Source: Pseudomonas sp. GV085
Lineage (GTDB): Bacteria > Pseudomonadota > Gammaproteobacteria > Pseudomonadales > Pseudomonadaceae
Length of the DNA stretch: 64,000 nt
Direction: 5' to 3'
Assembly: GCF_003050925.1 (NCBI RefSeq)
Contig: NZ_QAOV01000004.1
Coordinates: forward strand, 186,001-250,000
The notes under the pieces were generated by a model. It was not told where the DNA came from. It was given only the letters and a program-made list of their open reading frames with translations, and did no database searches. Of the stretch, positions 46,842 through 57,856 are shown one piece after another. The first letter of the stretch is position 1; each line of letters opens with the position of its first letter. A program made the translations under genes and the position numbers.

Positions 46842-46993
46842 CAGATGGGGCACCAATTTTTAATTGGTTTCCGTTTGGAACTGACTTACAAAGCCATGTT
46901 CCGATGGCGCTGAAGCAGCGCCAAGCTAGATTGAACGCCAGCTGTAAACAGCTCGCAAAGAATTTTTAAAATACGCCGCAGGAGAGATTCGCA

Positions 46994-47737
46994 ATGGCTC
47001 AGCAGGGCAGTGGTTATCAGGCTCGCTATAAACGCATTCTACTCAAGCTTAGCGGCGAGGCCCTGATGGGCTCGGAAGAGTTCGGGATCGACCCGAAAGT
47101 TCTGGATCGCATGGCATTGGAAGTTGGCCAACTGGTCGGCATCGGTGTTCAGGTCGGTCTGGTCATCGGTGGTGGCAACCTGTTCCGCGGCGCGGCGCTC
47201 AGCGCGGCGGGCATGGATCGGGTTACCGGCGACCACATGGGCATGCTGGCCACTGTGATGAACGCCCTGGCAATGCGCGACGCGCTGGAACGTGCCAATA
47301 TCTCGGCCATCGTGATGTCGGCCATTTCCATGGTAGGCGTGACCGATCACTACGATCGCCGCAAGGCCATGCGCCACTTGAACTCCAAGGACGTGGTGAT
47401 TTTCGCGGCCGGTACGGGTAACCCGTTCTTTACGACGGATTCGGCTGCCTGCCTGCGTGCAATCGAAATCGATGCCGATGTCGTGCTCAAGGCGACCAAG
47501 GTCGATGGCGTCTACACCGCAGACCCGTTCAAAGACCCGCATGCCGAGAAGTTCGATCATCTGACGTACGATGAAGTGCTGGATCGCAAGCTGGGTGTGA
47601 TGGATCTGACGGCGATTTGCCTGTGCCGCGACCACAAGATGCCGCTACGCGTATTTAACATGAACAAGCCCGGCGCCCTGCTGAACATCGTGCATGGCGG
47701 CGCTGAAGGAACCCTGATCGAGGAAGGCGAACAATGA
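46994..47737 (+). CDS. pyrH: UMP kinase
   Basis: Makes UDP from UMP with ATP; a hexameric amino-acid-kinase-fold enzyme regulated by GTP and UTP. The 247-residue product has [19 protein letters not shown] and [15 protein letters not shown]. Its 3' end overlaps frr by four bases (ATGA). Confidence 0.98.
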   Translation: MAQQGSGYQARYKRILLKLSGEALMGSEEFGIDPKVLDRMALEVGQLVGIGVQVGLVIGGGNLFRGAALSAAGMDRVTGDHMGMLATVMNALAMRDALERANISAIVMSAISMVGVTDHYDRRKAMRHLNSKDVVIFAAGTGNPFFTTDSAACLRAIEIDADVVLKATKVDGVYTADPFKDPHAEKFDHLTYDEVLDRKLGVMDLTAICLCRDHKMPLRVFNMNKPGALLNIVHGGAEGTLIEEGEQ

Positions 47738-48291
47738 TCAACGAAATCAAGAAAGACGCTAAAGAGCGCATGCAGAAGTCCGTGGAATCGCTGGCGCACA
47801 ATTTCGGTCGCATTCGTACCGGCCAGGCGCACCCGAGCATCCTGGAAGGCGTGATGGTGCCGTACTACGGCGCCGACACCCCGATCAAGCAAGTGGCCAA
47901 CATCACCGTCAAGGACGCCCGTACCCTGCAAGTCGTCGCCTTCGAGCGCAACATGCTGGGTGCTGTCGACAAGGCGATCGGTAGCGCGGGTCTGAACCTG
48001 AACCCGACCAACCTAGGCGAGCTGCTGCTGATCTCCATGCCTGCACTGACTGAAGAAACCCGTCGTGGCTTCACCAAGCAGGCTCGCGACGTTGCTGAGG
48101 ATGCCCGTGTAGCGGTGCGCAACATCCGTCGTGATGCCAACAGCCAGCTCAAGGATCTGGTCAAGGAAAAAGAAATCAGCGAAGACGAAGAGCGTCGTGC
48201 CACTGGCGAGATTGACGATCTGACCAAGAAGTTCGTGGCCGAAATCGACGCGAAGCTGGCAGAGAAAGAAAAAGACCTGATGGCCGTATAA
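47734..48291 (+). CDS. frr: Ribosome recycling factor
   Basis: Splits post-termination ribosomes with EF-G. The 185-residue product has the RRF signatures [26 protein letters not shown] and the C-terminal helix ending. Translationally coupled to pyrH. Confidence 0.98.
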   Translation: MINEIKKDAKERMQKSVESLAHNFGRIRTGQAHPSILEGVMVPYYGADTPIKQVANITVKDARTLQVVAFERNMLGAVDKAIGSAGLNLNPTNLGELLLISMPALTEETRRGFTKQARDVAEDARVAVRNIRRDANSQLKDLVKEKEISEDEERRATGEIDDLTKKFVAEIDAKLAEKEKDLMAV

Positions 48292-48304
48292 GGGTCGCGT
48301 TTTC

Positions 48305-49060
48305 ATGGAAAAGACCAAGCAGACTGCACCGTCCGCGGTGCCGCGCCATGTCGCGATTATCATGGATGGTAACAATCGCTGGGCGAAGAAGCGCTTTATG
48401 CCGGGTGTCGCCGGGCATAAAGCGGGCGTGGATGCGGTACGTGCGGTCATTGAGGTTTGTGCTGAGGCCAAGGTCGAAGTGTTGACCCTGTTCGCCTTTT
48501 CCAGCGAGAACTGGCAGCGTCCGGCCGATGAGGTCAGCGCCTTGATGGATCTGTTCTTCAGGGCGTTGCGTCGTGAGGCCAAGCGCCTCAACGACAACAA
48601 CATCAGTCTGCGCATCATTGGTGACCGCTCGCGTTTTCATCCGGAGCTGCAGGCTGCCATGCGTGAAGCCGAGGCCATGACGGTTGGCGCCAATCGTTTT
48701 ATCCTGCAGATCGCCGCCAATTACGGTGGTCAGTGGGATATCGCGCAAGCTGCGCAACGACTGGCGCGAGAAGTTCAGGCCGGGCACTTGCGTCCGGAAG
48801 ACATCACGCCTGGACTGCTGCAGACCTGCCTGGTCACGGGCGACCTGCCGTTGCCGGACCTGTGTATCCGTACCGGTGGCGAGCACCGCATCAGCAACTT
48901 CCTGCTCTGGCAACTGGCCTATGCCGAGTTGTATTTTTCCGACCTGTTCTGGCCGGACTTCAAACACGATGCCATGCGCAATGCGCTGGCCGATTTCGCT
49001 TCCCGCCAGCGCCGCTTCGGTAAAACGAGCGAGCAGGTCGAGGCTGGAGCCCGGGTTTAA
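48305..49060 (+). CDS. uppS: Undecaprenyl diphosphate synthase
   Basis: Cis-prenyltransferase making the C55 lipid carrier for peptidoglycan and O-antigen. The 251-residue product has the catalytic IIMDGNNRWAKKR with D21 and the RTGGEHRISNFLLWQ stretch. Its stop shares a base with the cdsA start region (TAATG), so the two are coupled. Isoprenoid input comes from dxr, two genes on. Confidence 0.97.
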   Translation: MEKTKQTAPSAVPRHVAIIMDGNNRWAKKRFMPGVAGHKAGVDAVRAVIEVCAEAKVEVLTLFAFSSENWQRPADEVSALMDLFFRALRREAKRLNDNNISLRIIGDRSRFHPELQAAMREAEAMTVGANRFILQIAANYGGQWDIAQAAQRLAREVQAGHLRPEDITPGLLQTCLVTGDLPLPDLCIRTGGEHRISNFLLWQLAYAELYFSDLFWPDFKHDAMRNALADFASRQRRFGKTSEQVEAGARV

Positions 49061-49866
49061 TGCTTAAACAACGAATCATCACCGCGCTGATCCTGCTGCC
49101 GATTGCCTTGTGCGGGTTTTTCCTGCTTGAAGGTTCCGGTTTTGCACTGTTCATCGGTCTGGTCGTAACCCTTGGTGCCTGGGAGTGGGCGCGCCTGGCG
49201 GGTTTCGCCGCTCAGGCGTTCCGCGTCGGCTATGCCGTTGTGGTCGCATTGATGCTGTTCCTCATGTACATCCTGCCCGGCCTCGCGCCTTGGGTATTGG
49301 GGGCTTCGGTGTTGTGGTGGGCGGTGGCGACGTATCTGGTGCTGACCTATCCGCGTTCGAGCGAGCATTGGTCCAATGCGGCGACCAGGTTGGTGATCGG
49401 CCTGTTGATTCTCCTGCCGGCCTGGCAAGGCCTGGTGCAGATCAAGCAATACCCGCTGGGTAACTGGCTGATCATGGCGGTGATGGTGTTGGTCTGGGGG
49501 GCCGATGTTGGCGCCTACTTCTCTGGTCGTGCTTTCGGCAAGCGCAAGCTCGCACCGCAAGTCAGTCCGGGCAAGAGCTGGGAGGGCGTGTACGGTGGTC
49601 TGGCGCTGAGTCTGGCGATTACCGCAATGGTTGCCCTGGTGCGCGACTGGACGGTGGCCGAGCTGCTTAAAGGGCTGATCGGTGCTGCGCTGATCGTGTT
49701 CATTTCGGTGGTGGGCGACCTCACTGAGAGCATGTTCAAGCGCCAGTCCGGGATCAAGGACAGCAGCAATCTGCTTCCGGGGCACGGCGGCGTGCTGGAT
49801 CGCATCGACAGCCTGACGGCAGCGATTCCGGTATTTGCCGTGCTGCTGTGGATGGCGGCCCCATGA
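49060..49866 (+). CDS. cdsA: Phosphatidate cytidylyltransferase
   Basis: Integral membrane enzyme making CDP-diacylglycerol from phosphatidate and CTP. The 268-residue product has about eight TM helices and the C-terminal CDS signature beginning [20 protein letters not shown]. It overlaps dxr by four bases. Confidence 0.97.
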   Translation: MLKQRIITALILLPIALCGFFLLEGSGFALFIGLVVTLGAWEWARLAGFAAQAFRVGYAVVVALMLFLMYILPGLAPWVLGASVLWWAVATYLVLTYPRSSEHWSNAATRLVIGLLILLPAWQGLVQIKQYPLGNWLIMAVMVLVWGADVGAYFSGRAFGKRKLAPQVSPGKSWEGVYGGLALSLAITAMVALVRDWTVAELLKGLIGAALIVFISVVGDLTESMFKRQSGIKDSSNLLPGHGGVLDRIDSLTAAIPVFAVLLWMAAP

Positions 49867-51053
49867 GCCGCTCGCAACAGATTACCGTGCTGGGTGCGAC
49901 CGGCTCGATTGGCCTGAGTACGCTCGACGTCATCGCTCGCCATCCTGACCGTTATCAGGTCTTTGCCTTGAGTGGCTTCACCCGCTTGAGTGAATTGCTG
50001 GCGCTCTGCGTGCGCCATGTGCCGCGATTTGCTGTCGTGCCTGAGGTCGCGGCTGCCCGCACCTTGCAGGATGATTTGCGCGCGGCAGGTCTTTCGACCC
50101 GTGTTCTGGTGGGTGAGGAAGGTTTGTGTCAGGTCGCTTCCGATCCGGAAGTCGATACGGTCATGGCGGCCATCGTCGGTGCAGCGGGATTGCGCCCGAC
50201 ACTGGCGGCGGTGGAGGCTGGCAAGAAGATCCTCCTGGCCAATAAAGAAGCACTGGTCATGTCCGGCGCGCTGTTTATGCAGGCGGTGCGCCAGAGCGGT
50301 TCGGTGTTGCTGCCGATCGATAGCGAGCACAACGCGATTTTTCAGTGCATGCCGCTGGATTATGCCCGTGGCCTTGAGGCGGTCGGTGTGCGTCGGATTC
50401 TGCTGACAGCTTCCGGCGGTCCGTTCCGGCAGACGCCAATGGCTGAGCTGGCGCATGTTTCTCCCGATCAGGCGTGTGCGCACCCGAACTGGTCCATGGG
50501 GCGAAAAATCTCCGTTGACTCGGCCAGCATGATGAACAAGGGGCTTGAGTTGATCGAAGCCTGCTGGCTGTTCGATGCCAGGCCATCCCAGGTCGAGGTG
50601 GTGGTTCACCCGCAAAGTGTGATCCATTCGCTGGTCGACTACGTCGATGGTTCCGTTCTGGCGCAATTGGGTAATCCGGACATGCGCACGCCCATCGCCA
50701 ATGCCCTGGCCTGGCCGGAACGGATTGACTCGGGTGTGGCACCGCTGGATCTGTTTGCCATTGCACGGCTGGACTTCCAGGCACCGGATGAAGAGCGTTT
50801 CCCTTGCCTGCGTCTGGCCCGTCAGGCAGCCGAGGCGGGTAACAGTGCGCCGGCAATGCTCAATGCGGCGAACGAAGTGGCGGTGGCGGCATTTCTCGAC
50901 GAACGGGTTCGTTACCCGGAAATCGCGAGTATCATCGAAGAAGTATTGAATCTGGAGCCCGTAGTGGCAGTGGGTGATCTCGAGGCAGTGTTCACGGCAG
51001 ACGCGAAGGCGCGATTGCTGGCTGGACAATGGTTGAGTCGTCACGGGCGGTAA
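49863..51053 (+). CDS. dxr: 1-deoxy-D-xylulose 5-phosphate reductoisomerase
   Basis: First committed enzyme of the MEP isoprenoid pathway, using NADPH. The 396-residue product has the Rossmann [36 protein letters not shown] and [13 protein letters not shown] metal and substrate motifs. The ATG at 49863 overlaps the cdsA stop. Confidence 0.97.
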   Translation: MSRSQQITVLGATGSIGLSTLDVIARHPDRYQVFALSGFTRLSELLALCVRHVPRFAVVPEVAAARTLQDDLRAAGLSTRVLVGEEGLCQVASDPEVDTVMAAIVGAAGLRPTLAAVEAGKKILLANKEALVMSGALFMQAVRQSGSVLLPIDSEHNAIFQCMPLDYARGLEAVGVRRILLTASGGPFRQTPMAELAHVSPDQACAHPNWSMGRKISVDSASMMNKGLELIEACWLFDARPSQVEVVVHPQSVIHSLVDYVDGSVLAQLGNPDMRTPIANALAWPERIDSGVAPLDLFAIARLDFQAPDEERFPCLRLARQAAEAGNSAPAMLNAANEVAVAAFLDERVRYPEIASIIEEVLNLEPVVAVGDLEAVFTADAKARLLAGQWLSRHGR

Positions 51054-51106
51054 ATGCTGCGGACAGTTGGCCCAGGCAGCAGCGGATCGGATTGCGGAGA
51101 AAGTAG

Positions 51107-52459
51107 ATGAGCGCGCTCTATATGATTGTCGGCACCCTGGTTGCTCTGGGTGTGCTGGTTACCTTCCACGAGTTCGGCCATTTTTGGGTCGCGCGTCGTT
51201 GTGGGGTCAAAGTGCTGCGCTTCTCCGTAGGCTTCGGCATGCCTTTGTTGCGCTGGCACGACAAGCAAGGCACCGAATTCGTCGTCGCCGCGATCCCATT
51301 GGGCGGCTACGTCAAAATGCTCGACGAACGCGAGGGTGAAGTGCCCCTCGATCAGCTCGGCCAGACCTTCAATCGCAAATCCGTTCGTCAGCGCATTGCC
51401 ATCGTAGCTGCAGGGCCGATAGCCAATTTCCTGCTGGCATTGGTGTTCTTCTGGGGTTTGGCAATGCTCGGCAGCGAGCAGGTGCGTCCAGTCATCGGGG
51501 CTGTCGAGTCCGGCAGTATTGCGGCCAAGGCGGGTTTGAGTCCCGGCCAGGAAATCGTGGCCATTGATGGTGAGGCGACTTCTGGCTGGGCGGAGGTGAA
51601 TCTGCGATTGGTTCGTCGCCTGGGTGAAAGCGGCTCGTTGCAGATAATGGTTCGCGAACAGGGCTCCACGGCTGATTCTCCTCGTGAGCTTGCGCTGAAC
51701 AAGTGGCTCAAAGGGGCTGACGAACCCGATCCTATCCACTCATTGGGGATTCGCCCGTGGCGCCCGGCATTGCCGCCTGTCCTGGCTGAGCTCGATCCAA
51801 AGGGGCCAGCTCAGGCTGCCGGCCTGAAGACGGGTGACCGGTTACTGGAGCTTGATGGTCATACGCTGGATGACTGGCAGCAGGTCGTCGATACCGTCCG
51901 TATGCATCCTGATACCAAAATCATGCTGCGGGTCGAGCGCGACGGTGCTCAAATCGACGTCCCGGTGACGCTGGCCGCTCGCGGCGAGAGCAAGTCACCC
52001 AGCGGTTACCTGGGGGCTGGGGTGAAGGCGGTCGATTGGCCACCGGAAATGATCCGCGAGGTCAGTTACGGGCCATTGGCAGCGATTGGCGAGGGGGCTC
52101 GACGCACCTGGACCATGAGCGTGCTGACCCTTGATTCTCTGAAGAAAATGTTGTTCGGCGAGCTCTCGGTAAAAAACTTGAGTGGACCGATAACCATTGC
52201 TAAAGTGGCGGGCGCTTCGGCCCAGTCGGGCGTTGCTGATTTCCTGAATTTCCTTGCTTATCTGAGTATTAGCCTGGGCGTTCTGAATTTGTTGCCCATT
52301 CCGGTACTGGATGGGGGGCATTTGTTGTTTTATCTGATCGAGTGGGCGCGTGGTCGTCCCTTGTCGGATCGGGTGCAAGGTTGGGGGGTACAGATCGGTA
52401 TCAGTTTGGTGATCGGGGTGATGTTGCTTGCTCTGGTCAATGATCTGGGTCGATTGTAA
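51107..52459 (+). CDS. rseP: Site-2 metalloprotease RseP (MucP)
   Basis: Intramembrane zinc protease that finishes cleavage of the anti-sigma factor MucA to free AlgU under envelope stress. The 450-residue product has H21-E22-F-G-H25 in TM1, two PDZ domains (about residues 115-195 and 210-290) and D402 of the PIPVLDGGHL motif. bamA follows behind a terminator. A candidate AlgU promoter lies elsewhere in this window, before the lptF operon. Confidence 0.97.
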   Translation: MSALYMIVGTLVALGVLVTFHEFGHFWVARRCGVKVLRFSVGFGMPLLRWHDKQGTEFVVAAIPLGGYVKMLDEREGEVPLDQLGQTFNRKSVRQRIAIVAAGPIANFLLALVFFWGLAMLGSEQVRPVIGAVESGSIAAKAGLSPGQEIVAIDGEATSGWAEVNLRLVRRLGESGSLQIMVREQGSTADSPRELALNKWLKGADEPDPIHSLGIRPWRPALPPVLAELDPKGPAQAAGLKTGDRLLELDGHTLDDWQQVVDTVRMHPDTKIMLRVERDGAQIDVPVTLAARGESKSPSGYLGAGVKAVDWPPEMIREVSYGPLAAIGEGARRTWTMSVLTLDSLKKMLFGELSVKNLSGPITIAKVAGASAQSGVADFLNFLAYLSISLGVLNLLPIPVLDGGHLLFYLIEWARGRPLSDRVQGWGVQIGISLVIGVMLLALVNDLGRL

Positions 52460-52479
52460 CGCTTCGCTGAATTGCGAAT

Positions 52480-52508
52480 CTGCCGCATTTTGCGGCAGTT
52501 TGTTTATT
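52480..52508 (+). terminator. Intrinsic terminator between rseP and bamA
   Basis: CTGCCGCA, loop TTT, TGCGGCAG (52480-52498), then TTTGTTTATT. It lies 21 bases after rseP and ends 26 bases before bamA, so bamA expression relies on read-through or a promoter inside rseP. Confidence 0.85.
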
Positions 52509-52533
52509 GCCAGTTGGAATAAGAAAGGACTTC

Positions 52534-54924
52534 ATGAAACGTCTGCTGCTAACTGCGGTTCTCACCGTATTGATGATCGCCGAAGTTCACGCCGAGTCCT
52601 TCACTATCTCTGATATTCGCGTCAATGGCCTCCAGCGGGTCTCCGCGGGGAGCGTCTTTGGTGCTTTGCCGCTGAACGTCGGTGAACAGGCGGATGATCG
52701 TCGCCTGGTGGAATCCACTCGTGCGTTGTTCAAAACCGGTTTCTTTCAAGATATCCAGCTGGGCCGCGATGGCAACGTCCTGGTCATCACGGTAGTCGAG
52801 CGCCCGTCTGTTGCCAGTATCGAGATCGAAGGTAACAAGGCGATCTCTACCGAAGACCTGATGAAAGGCCTCAAGCAATCCGGTCTGGCCGAAGGCGAGA
52901 TATTCCAGCGTGCCACCCTCGAAGGTGTTCGTAACGAACTGCAGCGCCAGTACGTCGCCCAGGGTCGCTACTCGGCTACCGTCGATACCGAAGTGGTGCC
53001 GCAACCGCGTAACCGCGTCGGCCTGAAGGTCAACATCAACGAAGGTACGGTTGCCGCTATCCAGCACATCAACGTGGTGGGCAACACGGTTTTCCCCGAT
53101 GAAGACCTGATCGACCTGTTCGAACTCAAGACCACCAACTGGTTGTCGTTCTTCAAGAACGACGACAAGTACGCCCGTGAAAAACTGTCCGGTGACCTGG
53201 AGCGTCTGCGTTCCTACTACCTGGACCGTGGCTATATCAACATGGATATCGCTTCGACCCAGGTCTCCATTACGCCGGACAAGAAACACGTCTACATCAC
53301 CGTCAACGTCAACGAAGGCGAGAAATACACCGTTCGTGACGTCAAGCTCAGCGGCGACCTGAAAGTCCCTGAAGACCAGGTCAAGTCCCTGCTGCTGGTG
53401 CAAAAAGGCCAGGTGTTCTCGCGCAAGCTGATGACCACCACCTCCGAACTGATCACCCGCCGTCTGGGTAACGAGGGTTATACCTTCGCCAACGTCAACG
53501 GCGTGCCTCAACCGCACGATGAAGATCACACCGTAGACATCCTGTTCGCGGTCGATCCGGGCAAGCGTGCCTACGTGAACCGCATCAACTTCCGTGGCAA
53601 CACCAAGTCCGAAGACGAAGTGCTGCGTCGTGAAATGCGCCAGATGGAAGGCGGCTGGGCTTCGACCTACCTGATCGACCAGTCCAAGACCCGTCTGGAA
53701 CGTCTGGGTTTCTTCAAGGAAGTCAACGTTGAAACCCCGGCCGTGCCGGGTGTCGATGACCAGGTGGACGTCAACTACAGCGTTGAAGAGCAAGCCTCCG
53801 GTTCGATTACCGCCAGCGTCGGTTTCGCCCAGAGTGCCGGTCTGATCCTTGGTGGCTCGATCACCCAGAACAACTTCCTGGGTACGGGTAACAAGGTCAG
53901 CATCGGTTTGACCAAAAGCCAATACCAGACCCGCTATAACTTCGGCTTTGTAGACCCCTACTGGACCGCCGACGGCGTGAGCCTGGGTTACAACGCGTTC
54001 TACCGCACGACTGACTACGATGAGCTCGATACCGATGTCGCCAGCTACGCCGTAGACAGCCTGGGTGCCGGTGTGAGTGTCGGTTATCCAATCAGCGAGA
54101 CTTCGCGTCTGACCTTCGGTCTGAATGCGCAACAGGACAAGATCAAGACCGGTCAATTCACCGTCGACGAGATTTTCGACTTCGTTAACCGTGAAGGTGA
54201 TCAGTACCTGAACTTCAAGGCTTCGGCCGGCTGGTCCGAATCCACCCTGAACAAGGGTGTATTGGCGACCCGTGGTCATTCTCAAAGCTTGACGGCGGAA
54301 GCCACCATACCGGGTAGCGACCTGTCGTTCTTCAAGCTCGATTACCGTGGCCAGTTGTTCCAGCCACTGAGCGACAATTACACCATGCGCCTGCACACCG
54401 AATTGGGTTATGGCGACGGTTACGGCTCTACCGATGGCTTGCCATTCTATGAAAACTACTATGCTGGTGGTTTCAATTCGGTTCGTGGCTTCAAGGACAG
54501 CACTCTGGGTCCTCGTAGTACGCCGAGTCGTGGCGTAGGTGTAACGGGTAATGCCGGAACGGCGGCTGATCCGGACGATGATCCACTGCCGTTTGGTGGT
54601 AACGTCCTGATCCAGGGCGGTGTTGAAGTACTGTTCCCTATGCCTTTCGTCAAGGATCAGCGATCCCTGCGTACTTCGGTATTCTGGGATGTGGGTAATG
54701 TATTCGACTCCAAGTGCGAGCAGACGACCAATACCAACCCTGCGTCGAAGTCCAACACGCAGTGCAACGACATAAGCTTGAGCGATATGGCCAGTTCTGT
54801 CGGTGTGGGTGTGACCTGGGTCACCGCACTGGGTCCTCTGAGTTTCGCATTGGCCATGCCGGTCAAGAAACCGGATAACGCTGAGACTCAAGTGTTCCAA
54901 TTTTCCCTCGGCCAGACGTTCTAA
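52534..54924 (+). CDS. bamA: Outer-membrane protein assembly factor BamA
   Basis: Central pore of the BAM complex that inserts beta-barrel proteins. The 796-residue product has a signal peptide ending V-H-A, five POTRA domains (about residues 22-420) and a C-terminal 16-strand Omp85 barrel with GGFNSVRGF (the VRGF loop 6 motif) and a terminal F. The ATG at 52534 follows AGAAAGGAC. skp is next. Confidence 0.97.
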   Translation: MKRLLLTAVLTVLMIAEVHAESFTISDIRVNGLQRVSAGSVFGALPLNVGEQADDRRLVESTRALFKTGFFQDIQLGRDGNVLVITVVERPSVASIEIEGNKAISTEDLMKGLKQSGLAEGEIFQRATLEGVRNELQRQYVAQGRYSATVDTEVVPQPRNRVGLKVNINEGTVAAIQHINVVGNTVFPDEDLIDLFELKTTNWLSFFKNDDKYAREKLSGDLERLRSYYLDRGYINMDIASTQVSITPDKKHVYITVNVNEGEKYTVRDVKLSGDLKVPEDQVKSLLLVQKGQVFSRKLMTTTSELITRRLGNEGYTFANVNGVPQPHDEDHTVDILFAVDPGKRAYVNRINFRGNTKSEDEVLRREMRQMEGGWASTYLIDQSKTRLERLGFFKEVNVETPAVPGVDDQVDVNYSVEEQASGSITASVGFAQSAGLILGGSITQNNFLGTGNKVSIGLTKSQYQTRYNFGFVDPYWTADGVSLGYNAFYRTTDYDELDTDVASYAVDSLGAGVSVGYPISETSRLTFGLNAQQDKIKTGQFTVDEIFDFVNREGDQYLNFKASAGWSESTLNKGVLATRGHSQSLTAEATIPGSDLSFFKLDYRGQLFQPLSDNYTMRLHTELGYGDGYGSTDGLPFYENYYAGGFNSVRGFKDSTLGPRSTPSRGVGVTGNAGTAADPDDDPLPFGGNVLIQGGVEVLFPMPFVKDQRSLRTSVFWDVGNVFDSKCEQTTNTNPASKSNTQCNDISLSDMASSVGVGVTWVTALGPLSFALAMPVKKPDNAETQVFQFSLGQTF

Positions 54925-54969
54925 GCGTCTGACCCAAGATAACGACAATGAATTTTGTAGGAGTGCATC

Positions 54970-55473
54970 GTGCGTAAGTTGACTCAATTGGTTCTCCTGG
55001 CCAGCGTACTGGTCGCTGGTCCGGCATTTGCCGACATGAAAATTGCTGTTCTGAACTATCAGATGGCTCTGCTGGAGTCCGACGCGGCCAAGAAGTACGC
55101 CGTGGATGCCGAGAAAAAATTCGGTCCTCAGCTGACCAAGCTCAAGACTCTGGAAACCAGCGCCAAGGGCATTCAGGACCGCCTGATGTCCGGTGGCGAC
55201 AAAATGCAGCAGGGCGAGCGCGAGCGTCTGGAGCTTGAATTCAAGCAAAAGGCCCGTGACTTCCAGTTCCAGTCCAAGGAACTGAACGAAGCCAAGGCCG
55301 TTGCCGACCGTGAAATGCTGAAGCAGCTCAAGCCGAAACTGGACAGCGCTGTGGAAGAAGTCATCAAGAAAGGTGCTTTTGACCTGGTCTTCGAGCGTGG
55401 CGCAGTGATTGATGTCAAGCCTCAGTACGACATCACGCGCCAGGTTATCGAGCGCATGAATCAGCTGAAGTAA
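54970..55473 (+). CDS. skp: Periplasmic chaperone Skp (OmpH)
   Basis: Trimeric holdase carrying unfolded outer-membrane proteins to BAM. The 167-residue product begins with GTG, follows TAGGAG, and has a signal peptide ending A-F-A. The mature chain is a long helical, charged hairpin (GERERLELEFKQKARDFQFQ) as in Skp. Located between bamA and lpxD, as in most gammaproteobacteria. Confidence 0.95.
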   Translation: MRKLTQLVLLASVLVAGPAFADMKIAVLNYQMALLESDAAKKYAVDAEKKFGPQLTKLKTLETSAKGIQDRLMSGGDKMQQGERERLELEFKQKARDFQFQSKELNEAKAVADREMLKQLKPKLDSAVEEVIKKGAFDLVFERGAVIDVKPQYDITRQVIERMNQLK

Positions 55474-55476
55474 TCC

Positions 55477-56532
55477 ATGACCGTGACCATTAAGCTCGGC
55501 CAGTTGGCCGAGTTCCTCGGCGCCACGCTACGTGGCGATCCCGAGAAAGCAATTACTGGGCTAGCCACCTTGCAGGAGGCTGGCCCAGCTCAGTTGAGCT
55601 TTCTCGCAAACCCCCAATACCGTAAGTACCTGGCAGGCAGCCAGGCTGCAGCCTTGTTGCTGAAAGCCGCTGACGCCGAAGGTCATTGCGGGGATGTACT
55701 GGTGGTGCCGGATCCGTATGCGGCCTACGCACGTGTTTCCCACCTGTTCGATCCCAAGCCCAAGGCCGCTGCCGGCATACATCCCACGGCAGTGATCGCT
55801 GCGGATGCGGTCGTCGATCCTGCGGCGAGTATCGGTGCTTTTGTGGTGATCGAAAGCGGTGCGCAGGTTGCAGCCGGTACGACTGTCGGTGCGCATTGCT
55901 TCATCGGTGCTCGCAGCGTGGTGGGTGAGGGTGGCTGGCTCGCGCCGCGTGTGACCCTGTATCACGACGTTCGCGTCGGCAAACGGGTCGTCATTCAGTC
56001 CGGAGCGGTGCTCGGAGGCGAAGGCTTTGGTTTTGCCAATGAAAAAGGTATCTGGCAGAAAATCGCCCAGATCGGTGGCGTGTTGATCGGCGATGACGTT
56101 GAAATCGGCGTGAATACAGCTATAGATCGCGGTGCGCTGGCCGATACCATCATCGGCAACGGTGTGAAGCTCGACAACCAGATTCAGATTGCCCACAACG
56201 TTCAGGTCGGTGATCACACCGCCATGGCGGCGTGCGTCGGGATCTCCGGCAGCACCAGGATCGGCAAGCACTGCATGCTCGCCGGTGGCGTAGGGCTGGT
56301 GGGGCACATCGACATTTGTGACAACGTTTTCATTACCGGGATGACCATGGTGACCCACTCGATTACCGAGCCGGGTGCCTATTCTTCGGGTACGGCCATG
56401 CAGCCGGCGGCCGAGTGGCGCAAAAGCGCAGCACGCATTCGTCAGCTCGATGACATCGCGCGGCGTCTGCGCCAGCTGGAAAAGCAAGTAGGGGAAGTGA
56501 CCCCTGACGGTAATGCTTCATCAGATGGCTGA
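55477..56532 (+). CDS. lpxD: UDP-3-O-(3-hydroxyacyl)glucosamine N-acyltransferase
   Basis: Third step of lipid A synthesis. The 351-residue product has the uridine-binding N-domain followed by a left-handed beta-helix with many hexapeptide repeats ([30 protein letters not shown]) and a C-terminal helix. Starts three bases after the skp stop. Confidence 0.97.
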   Translation: MTVTIKLGQLAEFLGATLRGDPEKAITGLATLQEAGPAQLSFLANPQYRKYLAGSQAAALLLKAADAEGHCGDVLVVPDPYAAYARVSHLFDPKPKAAAGIHPTAVIAADAVVDPAASIGAFVVIESGAQVAAGTTVGAHCFIGARSVVGEGGWLAPRVTLYHDVRVGKRVVIQSGAVLGGEGFGFANEKGIWQKIAQIGGVLIGDDVEIGVNTAIDRGALADTIIGNGVKLDNQIQIAHNVQVGDHTAMAACVGISGSTRIGKHCMLAGGVGLVGHIDICDNVFITGMTMVTHSITEPGAYSSGTAMQPAAEWRKSAARIRQLDDIARRLRQLEKQVGEVTPDGNASSDG

Positions 56533-56640
56533 TACCATTTCCATATCAAGTGTGCACAGCCGCTAGACTGCCTCCTTGATTTGCTAGCGGAACGTGCGTC
56601 AGTCGCGCGCTCCCAATCTTTACATAGGCTTCCCCCCGAA

Positions 56641-57081
56641 ATGATGGACATCAACGAGATTCGCGAATACCTGCCTCACCGTTACCCGTTCCTGCTGGTG
56701 GACCGGGTAGTGGAGCTGGATGTTGAAGGCAAGCGCATTCGCGCCTACAAGAATGTCAGCATCAACGAACCGTTCTTCAATGGTCACTTCCCTGCGCATC
56801 CAATCATGCCTGGCGTATTGATCATCGAAGCAATGGCTCAGGCTGCCGGGATCCTTGGTTTCAAAATGCTCGACGTGAAACCGGCCGACGGCACTCTTTA
56901 TTACTTCGTCGGTTCCGACAAGCTGCGCTTCCGCCAGCCGGTTCTGCCGGGCGATCAGCTGATCCTTGAAGCCAAGTTCATTAGCTGCAAGCGTCAAATC
57001 TGGAAGTTCGAATGCCAGGCTTCGGTCGACGGCAAGCCTGTCTGCTCCGCTGAAATCATCTGCGCGGAACGCAAGCTATGA
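56641..57081 (+). CDS. fabZ: 3-hydroxyacyl-ACP dehydratase FabZ
   Basis: Dehydrates 3-hydroxyacyl-ACP in fatty-acid elongation. The 146-residue hot-dog-fold protein has catalytic H49 and E63 ([24 protein letters not shown]), with the numbering known for P. aeruginosa FabZ, which supports the ATG at 56641. It competes with LpxA for the 3-hydroxyacyl pool; the two overlap by four bases. Confidence 0.97.
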   Translation: MMDINEIREYLPHRYPFLLVDRVVELDVEGKRIRAYKNVSINEPFFNGHFPAHPIMPGVLIIEAMAQAAGILGFKMLDVKPADGTLYYFVGSDKLRFRQPVLPGDQLILEAKFISCKRQIWKFECQASVDGKPVCSAEIICAERKL

Positions 57082-57854
57082 GTTTGATTGACCCTCGTGC
57101 AATCATCGATCCGACAGCCGTTCTGGCTGACGGCGTCGAGGTCGGCCCGTGGTCGATCGTCGGCGCAGGTGTGGAAATCGGCGAGGGGACAGTCATCGGG
57201 CCGCACGTGATCCTCAAGGGTCCGACGCGAATCGGTAAGCACAATCGCATCTACCAGTTTTCCTCGGTGGGCGAAGACACACCTGACCTGAAGTACAAGG
57301 GCGAGGAAACCCGCCTGGTGATTGGTGATCACAACATCATCCGCGAAGGCGTGACGATTCACCGTGGCACCATCCAGGACCGTTCGGAAACGACCCTGGG
57401 CGATCACAACCTGATCATGGCCTATGCCCACATCGGCCACGACAGCGTTATCGGCAACCACTGCATCCTGGTGAACAACACCGCACTGGCGGGCCATGTG
57501 CATGTGGAAGACTGGGCGATCCTTTCCGGTTTTACCCTGGTTCACCAGTATTGCCATATTGGCGCCCACAGCTTTTCAGGCATGGGTACTGCAATCGGCA
57601 AGGATGTTCCTGCGTATGTCACTGTGTTCGGTAACCCGGCCGAAGCCCGCAGCATGAACTTCGAGGGCATGCGCCGTCGCGGTTTCAGCGAAGATGCGAT
57701 TCACGCCCTGCGTCGTGCCTATAAGGTGGTTTACCGCCAGGGTCTGACCGTGGAGCAGGCGCTCGTCGAACTGTCCGAGCCTTCTGCGCAGTTCCCGGAA
57801 GTAGCGGTGTTCCGCGACTCCATCCAGTCTTCGACCCGCGGCATCACCCGCTAA
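57078..57854 (+). CDS. lpxA: UDP-N-acetylglucosamine acyltransferase
   Basis: First step of lipid A synthesis. The 258-residue product is a hexapeptide beta-helix ([33 protein letters not shown] with the catalytic His) and a C-terminal helical domain. The chain-length ruler region cannot be judged without alignment. Confidence 0.97.
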   Translation: MSLIDPRAIIDPTAVLADGVEVGPWSIVGAGVEIGEGTVIGPHVILKGPTRIGKHNRIYQFSSVGEDTPDLKYKGEETRLVIGDHNIIREGVTIHRGTIQDRSETTLGDHNLIMAYAHIGHDSVIGNHCILVNNTALAGHVHVEDWAILSGFTLVHQYCHIGAHSFSGMGTAIGKDVPAYVTVFGNPAEARSMNFEGMRRRGFSEDAIHALRRAYKVVYRQGLTVEQALVELSEPSAQFPEVAVFRDSIQSSTRGITR

Positions 57855-57856
57855 TC